A DNA stretch of 64,000 nucleotides from Climacium dendroides. Its lineage: Eukaryota > Streptophyta > Bryopsida > Hypnales > Climaciaceae. The notes under the pieces are model-generated. The model was not told the DNA's origin. It ran no database searches and saw nothing but the letters and a program-made list of their open reading frames with translations. Positions 54,435 to 64,000 of this stretch are shown here, piece by piece. The stretch is from positions 3,658,001 to 3,722,000 of the forward strand of contig OX467090.1 of the NCBI GenBank assembly GCA_950106755.1, given 5' to 3'. Positions within the stretch are counted from its first letter, which is position 1. Each line of letters begins with the position of its first letter. A program made the translations under genes and the position numbers.

Positions 54435-55091
54435 GTCAGCTGAATCCTAACCATCTCAATTCACTTGACCATTGTGTTTGAAGAAGTTGTTTTCTATTGT
54501 CTTGCAATGTTGGTATTTTTTTTGAAAAGTCTACATTGAAGAAGACCAAGTAGAATATATAGTAAATCAGGAATTTGTCAAACTAGTGTCATTTCCTAGT
54601 TTCTTGGAAGTTAGAATTCCCTTACACCAAGGCACTAAAGTGATGCAATGAGAATTCAATGTCAGTGATTCACCTTCTAAGAAGAAATTGAAATGAGGAT
54701 GCTCATACATACAATCCCTATTGTGTGCATGTGTAATGAGTCCATGTAGGGCTACGGTAATTTCCCGTTGGTATATTTTCTTATTCATGCAAATGGGGAG
54801 TACGGTGATTGATAACCTAAAACATGTGCTTTTCTTGTTTTCCTATTTTTTTTTCAATGCCCCTACCTCTTAATGGTCTTCAAGATTTGTTTCCCAGAAT
54901 TGGTATTGCTGATACGCAAAGACTCCCATGAGAGTTGATTAGAAGTGACATTAAGTACAAAAGTTGTTTGAAAGTGAAATAAAAGTCACGTGGAAGTCGT
55001 GTTGAAGTCACAAGGAAGTGACCCTTGCACCTTAGCTTTGTAGTGTTGTTCTAAACCTTTTAACTTGCGATTAACTTAATTTCTGGCCTCT
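54435..55091. other. Intron of the CACTA-type gene
   Basis: It runs from the donor GTCAGC to the exon near 55092. A short 'aagtcac.tggaagtcgtgttg' repeat cluster lies at 54965-55020. No separate gene is supported. Confidence 0.4.
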
Positions 55092-55364
55092 ATGCAATAC
55101 AAGCTCGGAGATGAGGTCTTTCTCATAAACCCACGGGCAACCAGACAGAAAGTGGCCATCGGAAGGATTAGTGGATTGCCTGGGCAATACAAATTCCACT
55201 TTCAGGAAATTCCAGATACGTGGTTCAAGGTGTACGTTCGGAACATTTTTCATGCAAGGGTGGCGCTTATGTACCCCAATTTTGCAGCAGACCATGAAAC
55301 TATAGACGATGTGAAGGGGACATGTACAATCTGGGACCAAAAATACTTGAAACTCTTCATTTGA
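55092..55364 (+). pseudogene. CACTA transposon gene, 3' exon (TNP1/En/Spm-like C-terminal domain)
   Basis: An 90-residue frame: MQYKLGDEVFLINPRATRQ, then KVAIGRISGLPG, FKVYVRNIFHARVALMYP and CTIWDQKYLKLFI. The pattern of a 'V-L-x-P...VA.G' strand pair, a variable middle and an ending like '.I.W....L' resembles the Transposase_23 (TNP1/EN/SPM) domain that closes many plant CACTA TnpA-type genes. The acceptor just upstream is not certain; the ATG may be internal to the exon. The exon itself is intact, and it is followed by the 3' subterminal repeats, as expected. Confidence 0.55.
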
Positions 55365-55639
55365 ACTATCCTTAGCCATGATTATATATAGGGAATAGAG
55401 ACTTGCGTTTGTCTTAGTCCTCTTCCATTTTCTTGACTACCCTAAACACTAGTTTAGGATAGTACTACGCCGGGCTGCATGCATTTGTAGAGACCCCTTA
55501 TTCTCTCCACTTTTCACACTGTATTCGGCAATTTGTACATCATTTTTCCCTACTTTCTCTATGTCATGGGTTTTCTCTACTTTCTGTATGTCACCAGGAA
55601 CACATATCCGACACTGTGAAATGTTTGTAGAATGACTCT

Positions 55640-56175
55640 CTTATAATGTAGTCTGGAATGTCCACGTCAGTACATGGAGACAACCACATGACTAAAGAAT
55701 AACTTTATAATTCTCTGAGTTGGATATCCACGTCACTATATCTTTGACATCCTTGCAACTGAAATATGACTGTATAATTGCTTTAGTTGGAAGTCCACGT
55801 CATCACATCTCCGACAGCATCTTTACTAAAGAATGACTCGAGAATTGCATGAAGTGGAGGTCCACGTCATCATACATATGACTATATTGTGACTAAAGAA
55901 TGACACTGAAATTGTCTGAGGTGGAGGTCCACATCATGACATGTTGGACTATACCATAACCAAAGAATGACTTCCTAATTTGCACAATCGTGACTACAAA
56001 ATGACTACCCTTGCCTAACGTGGACCTCCACATCATCACATGTCAGACACCTACGTGACTAAAGAATGACTTCCTAATTGGTTGAGGTGGACATCCACAT
56101 AGGATCATCCATGTCTACGTGGCGACTGAAAAATGACTGTAGAACGTGTTGAGTTGTCATCCACGTTGGCAAAAT
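55640..56175. repeat. 3' subterminal tandem repeat, eight units of about 67 bp
   Basis: Each unit contains GGTCCACGTCATCACAT and TGACTAAAGAATGACT, with spacings of 65-71 bp apart from one longer gap near 55960-56020. Typical of the subterminal region of a CACTA element. Confidence 0.85.
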
Positions 56176-56329
56176 TTTCTAAGGAATTGGTCCCTGCCCG
56201 GCCCAGACCACAAAATTTTCCTAGAATTCACCTGCCACGTAGACATTATCATCCATTTCTTCATCCAAGTCCAAAATGGATGGTGATTATAAAATCGCAG
56301 TCATTTAAAGCGTGACTTGTCTACAATGA

Positions 56330-56425
56330 CTTCAAGGGCTCGAAGTCATTTCGCAGTCATTTGTGTCCGAAATGACTATTTTGAAGTCATTCCGGACAGT
56401 CATTTATACCCCCCTTTTTGTAGTG
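56330..56425. mobile_element. 3' terminus of the CACTA-type element
   Basis: It ends CCCCCCTTTTTGTAGTG, the inverted form of a CACTACAAAAAGG terminus. Inside it are dense 'aatgactt..gaagtcatt' palindromes. The matching 5' terminus was not found, so the element may be 5'-rearranged. Confidence 0.7.
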
Positions 56426-57492
56426 AGCCTTCAATAGCACCCTATTGTTGTAATCTTTAGAAAATCATATCTAATTCAATTTAAGTCTAAAAATACAAAT
56501 TAATTTGCGATCAAAGTGTACCTTTGTTTTTGCTTGGTAAATTGGTTAGAAAATTCCTTTGATATATATTGCATAGAAGAAATCCTAAGTAAATATTCTT
56601 TTGAATAAATGTTTTTTGCACCTTCTACCTTATTGGTGTAAGACTTCACATAAAGTAAACCATCTTTTGACAACCACCAAAGGATTGACCCATTAGAATC
56701 ACATGACCAAACTATGACCAATTTTTCTAATGATTGAGATTAGGATTTCATTAAGTTATTTATTGTTCCAAATCAATGCTTTCGATGATGGTAATAGAGT
56801 TATTAGTGACTACTTTAGGAACTTCAACCTTTTCAAAGTAAATTCATTAAAAAAAGTGTTTATTTAACTCTTCATGTTGTTGCCCTATTACGAAAATTTG
56901 TAGTCACATTAGGAAATATTATGATTGTATTAGGTGGTGAGATGACCATTTCAAATACACTTTTTGCTAGTTTTGGAGTACTCTAGAGAATCTCTTGGAT
57001 TAATTGGGCAACAAACTTCAAAAATTCATAACAAATTCACAGTTTGTCAAAGAAACATAACTTCAATTGCTCTCTTCATTTCTCACATTTCTCTTTGAAT
57101 AGGAAAAAAATCTAATTTTTTGGCTAATGGCAACAGGGCAAACCACTCATGCTGCCTGTTATAGGCAGGTTTACTTGAGTACTTGAATCTTGCAATGAAG
57201 TCCTTCATTTGTGAAAAAACAAAAACCTCTGGTATGAACGCATCGTCAGGGTGAATCTCCAAATCCTAGCGTAAGAGTCGCGGACTCACAAGCTAATGCT
57301 TGGCCTTATGGTCTGGTTTTAGTAATTGCGAGTGGAATGTTGCGTTTGGTGATGTGAGAGTGTTCTTTCACGGACTTTTCAGATACTGAGTTATGAGGTT
57401 CAGAGTCCGTTTGGATTCGTGACGGGAGTCGTCGGATTGCTGGAGATCATTCCTTGTGGAGAACGAGTACTATTCGATACAAGACGCCCGCG
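56426..57492. other. AT-rich intergenic tract
   Basis: No gene to about 57240. From there GC content rises, leading into the island that starts with the ATG at 57493. Confidence 0.45.
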
Positions 57493-57597
57493 ATGGCGGC
57501 CGTTCCAGTTGCGCATGAGCTCAGGGCCGCAACAGGTGTGGCCCTTCCCCAAGCGGAGATGAATTGGGACAGGTTGGAGACCGTTTTTTCTCTGTGA
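57493..57597 (+). CDS. First-exon-like fragment of a mitochondrial carrier
   Basis: A 34-residue frame from ATG: MAAVPVAHELRAATG, then ALPQAEMNWDRLE. In plant mitochondrial substrate carriers of the At5g15640/SLC25A44 type, a short hydrophilic N-terminus ending in a motif like (I/M)NWD+LDK precedes the first transmembrane helix. Here the frame leaves that pattern after LE, and a donor-like CAG/GTTGGA lies at the same place. No carrier repeat (PxDxxR) follows, so this would be a detached exon. The resemblance is short and may be chance. Confidence 0.3.
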   Translation: MAAVPVAHELRAATGVALPQAEMNWDRLETVFSL

Positions 57598-58120
57598 ATT
57601 GGGGAATTTTATAAGGATTTTAGGATAGAAGGTTAGGACGGTTTCTTATTCATGGGAAGCGATTATCGAAGAAAGTGTCGTGTTTGGGGAACTCGTCATT
57701 TGATTTTTTTGCAGAACTTTCACCGATGATGGAATTAAGCTGATTTTCCGCTTTGGTCCTGTACGTGTGTACGATGTTATTTTGTTCCTCACTTTTCAAT
57801 CAAGTTGGAGAGGTGAGATGATTTATTTTGTGAATGTCGAGGGTTTTGGAGCGACTAGGGTTTAGGTTCGAACTTTATTGCGATTACTGATGTATGCAGA
57901 ACGATGGATCGACTATAAATGGCGTCTGCTGATGAGGTCGCTTTCTGATTACTTGCATATGTTTAGCTCCCGTCACCATTTTCGGTCACCGACAAAGAAA
58001 TTCAGTTCATTTCCTTTTCGATCTCTTATGTGTCTACATATCTTTCGTCCCCGCACTTTGATCGTATCTTAGCGATCCATCGGCGGAGTCATCTGGTCGC
58101 TTAGTTGATCAATTCGCGAA

Positions 58121-58243
58121 CTAGGCCTTAGGATTTACGCTTGAAGAAACTTATTCAACTTGGAATTGGGAACTCGTGATATACTGCGGTCCGTGACAAT
58201 CAGCATAGCTATAAGTTAATCAATGCTCATGACTGCGTGATTC
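58121..58243 (+). repeat. Direct repeat, copy 1 (about 123 bp)
   Basis: It matches 58441-58564, sharing 'acttggaattgggaa', 'tgcggtccgtgacaatcagc' and 'gctgatgactgcgtgattc'-like segments with about 10 differences. It looks like a local duplication separated by about 200 bp. Confidence 0.75.
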
Positions 58244-58440
58244 CTGCTCTTACTACAGGGGAGTATCGCTTTTGGAGCTTGTGGAGCACGAGTAATTAAT
58301 TTGCTGATTGATGATATCTTGCTGCGCAATTAGTGCAGTCCAATTCAAATAGCAGTTCCTGTAATTCATCCCATTTTTTTGGCTTAGGAGCAGATATGGG
58401 AGTTTCACAGACTGAGCAAGAAGAAATGAGTTGTTTCGCA

Positions 58441-58564
58441 GTCTAGGGTTTAGGATTTTCGCTCAGGGAAATTATCCTACTTGGAATTGGGAATTCGTAA
58501 TATATTGCGGTCCGTGACAATCAGCATAGCTATAAGTTATTCAATGCTGATGACTGCGTGATTC
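58441..58564 (+). repeat. Direct repeat, copy 2
   Basis: Partner of 58121-58243. The intervening 200 bp has no recognised feature. Confidence 0.75.
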
Positions 58565-60192
58565 GAACCTTGAAAGAAGCTTGGGTCTGCAAGAGAAGAA
58601 CACTGATTCATGTTTTTCCGGATTAGTACTTATTCCCGACAAAGCTAGAAAGAACTGCTCAAAGTGTGTACTGTACTATAGATGTGGTGTGAGCTGGCAG
58701 CAGTCTGGATTCAACGCCGGTGAGATCTATCGAACCGATTGAGAACTCACGTTTGTGTTGGAGAGTCGAAAGCGACTTTGCTATCACCTTTGTTTGCTTC
58801 ACATTTGAACGATGTGGTGGAAATGGCCAAATCGGTGCCACAAATGCTGATTCCTGTCATATTCACCCAATACGAGGTATCGTCATATGTCAGAATAGGG
58901 GTGTGCACGTGTGCACCATGGGGCAGGAGAATGGGCAGCGCTAATAGCAGGGAGGAAGCCAAAGTTGTGTCAGACTGGTAGGGAACGAGTCAAGTCGAAA
59001 ACACATTCCGTGAACTGGATTGGGCGATCTGGCTGGGATTGGGATTGGGTTCTGACCCCTGTTGCGGTTCATGGATGTGTTATGACCATTTCTGATAGGT
59101 TGCCCTATGTATGTCATTCAAACGATCTAAATTTAAATTAGTCTTGTGATTCATAATTATCAAAGGAGAACTGTAATTTAGTTTGGACCTAAGTTTTTGA
59201 TGACCCTCTCTGAAGAGATGGTAATTTTCAAATAGTCAAGTCAGTTGACTGGGTTTGTATGCTAATCAATGGGTGTATGTTGGATTCTTGCCTCAGCAAT
59301 TGATTGATCCCGTCGACGGAGCTGTTCCTTGTGAAGCTGCAGTGGAGGTTTGCCGTCCTTGGGCCAGCTTGTCTTGCTTCATTTGTCCGCCGGAAGCGTC
59401 AGGTATGCGGTTTTGTTTGTGGACTTTATTTCATGTGTTTGGGTTTTCAGGATTGGAGGTGGTAGCAGATTTTTTGCGCATGTAGTTTCTTCTCAATTTG
59501 ATATGTTTCTGTCCACAGGTTCAATTCTGAGGTCCATTCCGGCGTTGTTCTTTGCGATGTTCTTCTTAGTAACAGTTAGTGTGAATTGGTTTCTGTAATG
59601 CAGGCAGATAGTGATGGGACTGCCACGTCAATTGGTGTCGTGGGATTTAGATTGTAGACATCAATTGCAGTGCAGGAGAGAGCAGAGAAGTTTTTTGTTG
59701 GTGCGTGGGCTAGGCGGTGCACAGGTGAGTGAATTAAGCGGTTGGATGACTTGTGACATGGGTTGGACTACTGTGGTCATGCTGGCAACAAATGTGTCGA
59801 AATATGAGGTCTCCTTTACAGCAATGTTTGATAGAGAGGTTGTCGCATTTTTCCAAACGTAACCGGATTTGAACATGGCTGACCGAACCCTATACCCCGG
59901 TATTGATGGGAAGAGCGCTTTGAATGGTACGAAGTTGCTTATTAACAGAGTGTTGACGTTTGTGTACCCAGGATATCTGTGCAATCTCGGTCTTCAGGTC
60001 TCCATGGCCTATCTACCCTTCTTTAGCCCTGCCCTTGTCCTCTCACATACGAGGCAGTGGACCAATCCGGTGTTCACCATTTTCATCAGTTTGGAAGAGA
60101 TCACCTTCGAATTCCAATGCTTCAGGTATGTATCATATGCCCATCGTCACAGAAAGAGTTTGCCTCTCTTGGTGAGAGTATGACTGACATGA
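58565..60192. other. GC-richer region with unresolved small ORFs
   Basis: Several overlapping frames of 60-107 codons on both strands (for example 59255-59485 plus and 59869-60183 plus) show no recognised domain. Good donor sites occur, for example CAG/GTGAGT at about 59724. Given the OSB exons just downstream, this could hold upstream exons of that gene, but I could not find an OB-fold. Confidence 0.3.
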
Positions 60193-60721
60193 ATGAAGCA
60201 TGTTGCCGTGGATTCAGGTGAACCACAGTTGGTTGAAGAACTTTGGGAAGAGTACTTTGCGGATCCTACGCAGTGGTGGGACAACAGAGCTGACAAGGTA
60301 CGACTGCATAAAAGAAAGCGGATGCAATACTCGGTTCAACAAGTGACGGGACGTCAAGGCCATGGGCACTTGAGGGCGATTCGTAAAGCAACAAGTATGA
60401 AATCGTGTTGCTGTCATTGAGTGGAGTGAACACTGCTCAGATCATTGCGGTGTCATCAACAAATATTCCTGGAATATTGACTGTTAGATGCAAAATGAAT
60501 ATGAGACAAGTTTTAAGGATCTGATCATGGGTTGTGGTGCCTACAGAGGAATCCTAGATCACCTGACTTTAGGCATAAGGTGACAAGGAAAGCACTTTGG
60601 ATAGATGGCTGGTCAACTCCACCATGGGTAAAGGCCAGGGTCAGCTTGACAAGCAAAGGGAGAACGCAACCTCCTGTTGATTATCGCTCCAAAGATTGTC
60701 AAGCCACAACACAAGGAGACA
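60193..60721 (+). pseudogene. OSB-type organellar ssDNA-binding protein fragment (PDF motif)
   Basis: Exon 1 (to 60297) encodes VEELWEEYFADPTQWWDNRADK. After a 249-nt intron (GTACGA...CTACAG), exon 2 (60547 to about 60721) encodes RNPRSPDFRHK, then KALWIDGWSTPPWVKA. Joined in phase 0 they rebuild the PDF motif of plant OSB proteins almost perfectly. OSB proteins bind single-stranded DNA in mitochondria or plastids and restrain recombination. The OB-fold and transit peptide that normally precede the motif are not visible, and the frame ends soon after, so this is probably a gene fragment. If upstream exons are present in 58.5-60.2 kb, the gene could be more complete than I can see. Confidence 0.65.
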
Positions 60722-61089
60722 GGTAACTTTAAGAATTGAGTTGGCTACCTTGTCTATTGACTAGAGTAGGTGCATCTAGAAATATGTGATTTTGGGTGGG
60801 TTTAAGGACTTTTGTGTGTGCAATATGTTCTGTTCTTCCTTTTAGTTATTGGGTGCACTTAAAGTGGAACGATTTGCAGTGGATTGCTATGTATGTGAGA
60901 GATATTAAGAATTCAAATGAAGATGCAAATTTGTGGATGTTGAAATATGTGAGTACTGGGCATTAGTGGTTTTTTGCACCCCTTGCACCCTTTCATTGTG
61001 TATTAGTGTTCTTCTTTCAAAGGGATTTCTATTGAAGAATCTATTGATGAATCAGGCTATCTAAGGGCTACAATGGAAGAAGATGCATT

Positions 61090-61719
61090 GTGTCTAGTAC
61101 TGCAAGACAGTCGAGGCATATTGTACCGGGTGGCGGCGGTAGTATGTCCTTGGAAACTGCGAGAAGCACGACTGCAGCAATCAGTAATTTGAGGAATCGA
61201 CTGGAACAGGGCATGGCCGTGGATTCCAGCATGTATGTTGAAGTTTTGAGACGGTGCTTGAAGGAGAAAAACCTTACTGTTAATGTGGCGAAGCAGCTTC
61301 ACGACTACATCAATCAGAGTGGAATGGAGCAGAATAGATATGTGGCAAACAACCTAGTGAGCGTGTATATCAGGTGTGGAGGATTGGAGGATGCACGCGG
61401 AGTGTTTGATAAACTTGTCAACAAGAACGTGTTCAGTTGGAACATTATGATTGGAGGTTATGCAAAGCACAAGCATGCTGAAAAAGCAGTGGAACTTTTC
61501 AATCAAATGTGCCAAAAAGGAGTCCAGCCAGATGCAGTTACTTTCTCGACCATCCTGAAGGCATGTGCCGATCCATCAGCTTTGCAGTGGGGCAAGGAAG
61601 TTCATGCGTGTGTAAGACATGCTGGGCTTGAATCGGATGTGCGTGTGGGAGTGAAGCATATGAACTGTTTATGCAAATGCAAAGGGAAGGCTTTACACCC
61701 GATGCAATTACATTTGTGA
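61090..61719 (+). pseudogene. DYW-type PPR gene, N-terminal part
   Basis: This frame probably starts at the ATG at 61144 (MSLETARSTT); the region before it opens with GTG. It contains PPR motifs of the P-L-S type (for example YVANNLVSVYIRCGGLEDAR, VFSWNIMIGGYAKHKHAEKA and DAVTFSTILKACADPS). At about 61646-61656 the frame is lost. The sequence passes from GLESDVRVG of one repeat into SEAYELF of another, by deletion of about 130 nt at the shared hexamer TGTGGG. The frame then reads 20 or so meaningless residues to a stop at 61719. The rest of the gene continues in a different frame from 61671. Confidence 0.8.
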
Positions 61720-63431
61720 GCATTCTTAATCCTTGTTCAAGCGCAGGGGCTTTGGAGTGGGTGAAGGAGGTTCACAGGCATGTCCTCGGAGCGGGACTTG
61801 AATCGGATTTGCGTGTGTGCAACGCGCTTGTCCACATGTATGCTAAGTGTGGCAGTTTGGTTGATGCCCGGGTAGTTTTTGACCGGATGGAGTATCGTGA
61901 TGTGATCACGTGGAACGTGATGATCGGTGGACTTGCTGAACACGGATGTGGGAGTGAAGCAAATAAACTGCTTCTCCAAATGAAGCAGAAAGGCCTCGAA
62001 CCCAATGCAATTACATTTGTGAGCATTCTTAATCCTTGGTCAAGCGCAGGGGCTTTGGAGTGGGTGAAGGAGGTTCACAGGCATGTCCTCCGAGCGGGAC
62101 TTGAATCGGATTCTCGTGTGGGCAACGCGCTTGTCCAAATGTATGCAAAGTGTGGCAGTTTGGCCGATGCTCGGCTAGTTTTTGACCGGATGGAGTATCG
62201 TGATTTGATCACGTGGAACGTGATGATTGGTGGACTTGCTGAACACGGATGTGGGAGTGAAGCATATGAACTGTTTATTCAAATGCAAAAGAAGGGCTTT
62301 ATACCCGATGCATTCACTTGTGCGAGCATACTGAATCCTTGTTCAAGTGCAGGGGCTTTGGAGTGGGTGAAGGAGGTTCACAGGCATGTCCTCACAGCGG
62401 GACTTGAGTCGGATTCTCGTGTGGGCACTGCGCTTGTCCACATGTATGCAAAGTGTGGCAGTTTGGTCGATGCTCGGCTAGTTTTCGGCCGGATGGAGTA
62501 TCGTGATGTGATCACGTGGAACGTGATGATCGGTGGACTTGCTGAACACGGATGTGGGCACGAAGCCCTGGAAGTGTTTAGAAATATGATTGTAGTCGGC
62601 GTGAAGCCGAATGAGATCTCATTCGTTGCAGTGTTGTCGGCCTGTAGTCATGCTGGCCTTGTGGATGAGGGCCGTAGGCTTTTTCTGGCTATGACACAAG
62701 ATTACGGCATCGAACCTACTGTGGTGCTTTGTACCTGTATGGTGGATGCTCTTGACCGAGCAGGACACTTGGAGGAAGCGAAGCTCTTGATTGGCAACAT
62801 GCCAGTGGAACCAGATGGGACAACTTGGGGAGCCTTGCTTGGTGCTTGTAGAACGTATGGGAATGTGGATTTGGGCAAGCTTGCCGCTACTGAGCTCCTC
62901 AAGTTGGAACCGAAGGACACCTCTGCATACGTGCTTTTCTCGAATATCTGTGCTGCAGCTGGCAAGTGGGAGGAGGTGTTGTGGGTGCGCACTATGATGC
63001 AGGAGAGAGGTATATGCAAGGAGCCTGGGCGTAGCTGGATTGAAGTTGATAATAAGGTTCAAGACTTTGTTGTTGCGGATACTTCTCACCCAGAAGCGAA
63101 GGAGATCTATGCTGAGCTGCGGAGATTGAGCGAGAGAATTAAGGCCGAAGGCTACATTCCTGACACCCGGCTAGTGTTGCGGAACATTGATGAGGAGGAG
63201 AAAGAGCTTGCTCTTTGCTCCCATAGTGAGAGGTTGGCTATTGCTTATGGACTCATGCGGACACCCGTTGGAGAGCCAATTCGGGTTTTCAAGAACCTTC
63301 GAGTGTGTTCAGATTGCCATACAGCAACCAAGTTTATCTCCAAGGTGACTGAACGGGAGATTGTTGTGAGGGATGCTAATCGGTTTCACCACTTCCAAAA
63401 TGGCTTGTGTTCTTGTGGTGATTATTGGTGA
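61671..63431 (+). CDS. DYW-type PPR gene, C-terminal part (586-codon frame)
   Basis: Three almost identical units of about 303 bp (ITFVSILNPCSSAGALEW, ...MYAKCGSLVDAR, ...MIGGLAEHGCG) at about 61710, 62011 and 62314 are followed by a last PLS set, the E motif (from TWGALLGACRTYG), the E+ region and a complete DYW domain. The DYW domain has HSERLAIAYGL (zinc ligand and glutamate), CSDCH and the terminal GDYW. Such proteins bind organellar RNA and deaminate C to U. The part kept here would lack the N-terminal PPRs and any transit peptide, so although open it is probably the tail of a frame-broken gene. Whether the break is real or a sequencing error cannot be told from here. Confidence 0.85.
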   Translation: MQMQREGFTPDAITFVSILNPCSSAGALEWVKEVHRHVLGAGLESDLRVCNALVHMYAKCGSLVDARVVFDRMEYRDVITWNVMIGGLAEHGCGSEANKLLLQMKQKGLEPNAITFVSILNPWSSAGALEWVKEVHRHVLRAGLESDSRVGNALVQMYAKCGSLADARLVFDRMEYRDLITWNVMIGGLAEHGCGSEAYELFIQMQKKGFIPDAFTCASILNPCSSAGALEWVKEVHRHVLTAGLESDSRVGTALVHMYAKCGSLVDARLVFGRMEYRDVITWNVMIGGLAEHGCGHEALEVFRNMIVVGVKPNEISFVAVLSACSHAGLVDEGRRLFLAMTQDYGIEPTVVLCTCMVDALDRAGHLEEAKLLIGNMPVEPDGTTWGALLGACRTYGNVDLGKLAATELLKLEPKDTSAYVLFSNICAAAGKWEEVLWVRTMMQERGICKEPGRSWIEVDNKVQDFVVADTSHPEAKEIYAELRRLSERIKAEGYIPDTRLVLRNIDEEEKELALCSHSERLAIAYGLMRTPVGEPIRVFKNLRVCSDCHTATKFISKVTEREIVVRDANRFHHFQNGLCSCGDYW

Positions 63432-64000
63432 TGAGATTGCAATTTTGACCAATTGTAGACCATGTTGTTTGGAGCTATTCATTGGAATTTGTCATCATTT
63501 GTGAATATGTTATGGTGTTGATCATTGATTGAAAACTATTGCATTGGTTGGAGATGACTCGAAGAACATGTGCATAGAGGTTGTCACCTCTTGCATTTTC
63601 TTCACCTATTGTTTTTGTGAAGAAATGGAAATCAAAGGTTGGCAAATTTAGCTATTGAATGATTCTAGTACTATTGTTTACCTTACATCCTTCTATTGGC
63701 AATATCAAGACCTAAGGATTCTTTATTGAGAAGACTAATCACATGGAAATGTCAATGGATTATTTTGAAGTCTTTCCTTCAAGAAGACCATGCAAGCTAT
63801 AATTTTTTTCCATTATTGAGTTTACTTTGGTTGCTTCAACTATTGGGCTTATAATTAGGTAGGTTGATTTTTGATCCTTGCCTTGGTGTCAATTTTGGTT
63901 GTTCATCCCTATAGTACCAAGTGTACACTTAAGAAAAGTCGTCAAAAAATATAAAAAATTGTCATGTTTAAGTTCATACAAGGGAAAAGGTTTTTAAATA
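63432..64000. other. 3' flank of the PPR gene
   Basis: AT-rich, no further gene seen. Probable 3' UTR for the first 200 bp or so. Confidence 0.4.

Overview
The window looks like nuclear DNA of a land plant, most likely a moss. The reasons are GT-AG introns, Copia and CACTA transposon remains, a DYW-type PPR editing-factor gene whose repeats have a moss-like sequence style (judged from family knowledge, not a search), and long AT-rich intergenic tracts broken by more GC-rich islands. I cannot name a species. No bacterial-style operon, rRNA, convincing tRNA or CRISPR array was seen. Few genes here look intact.

Left part (about 1.5-36.2 kb). The striking content is a small gene family that I do not recognise. 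Four copies lie on the minus strand (2482-2589, 6928-7089, 16387-16557, 35099-35260). A diverged pair lies in two 1,536-bp inverted arms (25394-26929 minus, 31496-33031 plus). Each encodes a 35-61 residue protein built of two or three copies of a short block, core GDGGSSKWRPPS. Between units and between copies the codons differ mostly at silent sites while the peptide stays the same. Promoter sequence, 5' leader and flanks are shared, so each gene sits in a duplicated unit of about 2-4 kb. The units are peppered with small foldback transposons. The commonest (called M1 here, about 300-320 bp, 4-bp target duplications) can be verified against uninserted paralogous sites.

Middle (36-43 kb) is AT-rich repeat debris, ending in a Copia retrotransposon remnant with LTR end, primer binding site, an extra upstream ORF and gag.

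Transposon quarter (43.2-56.4 kb). A decayed gene with the permuted motif order of beta-class DNA amino-methyltransferases (43228-46514) is interrupted by a complete 1,114-bp CACTA element. Next comes a CACTA-type transposon gene. It has an exon resembling the plant Ptta/En/Spm Transposase_24 family, an FCP1/NIF-like phosphatase domain that lacks its catalytic aspartates, and a TNP1/En/Spm-like C-terminal exon. It is followed by a 67-bp subterminal repeat array and a CACTA terminus at 56425. This gene is itself broken by an LTR-element fragment and by a 332-bp foldback element whose removal restores the frame.

Right end (57.5-63.4 kb) holds gene pieces: a mitochondrial-carrier-like first exon, two exons that splice into the PDF motif of organellar single-stranded DNA-binding (OSB) proteins, and a DYW-type PPR gene whose frame is broken by a deletion of about 130 nt at a 6-bp microhomology.
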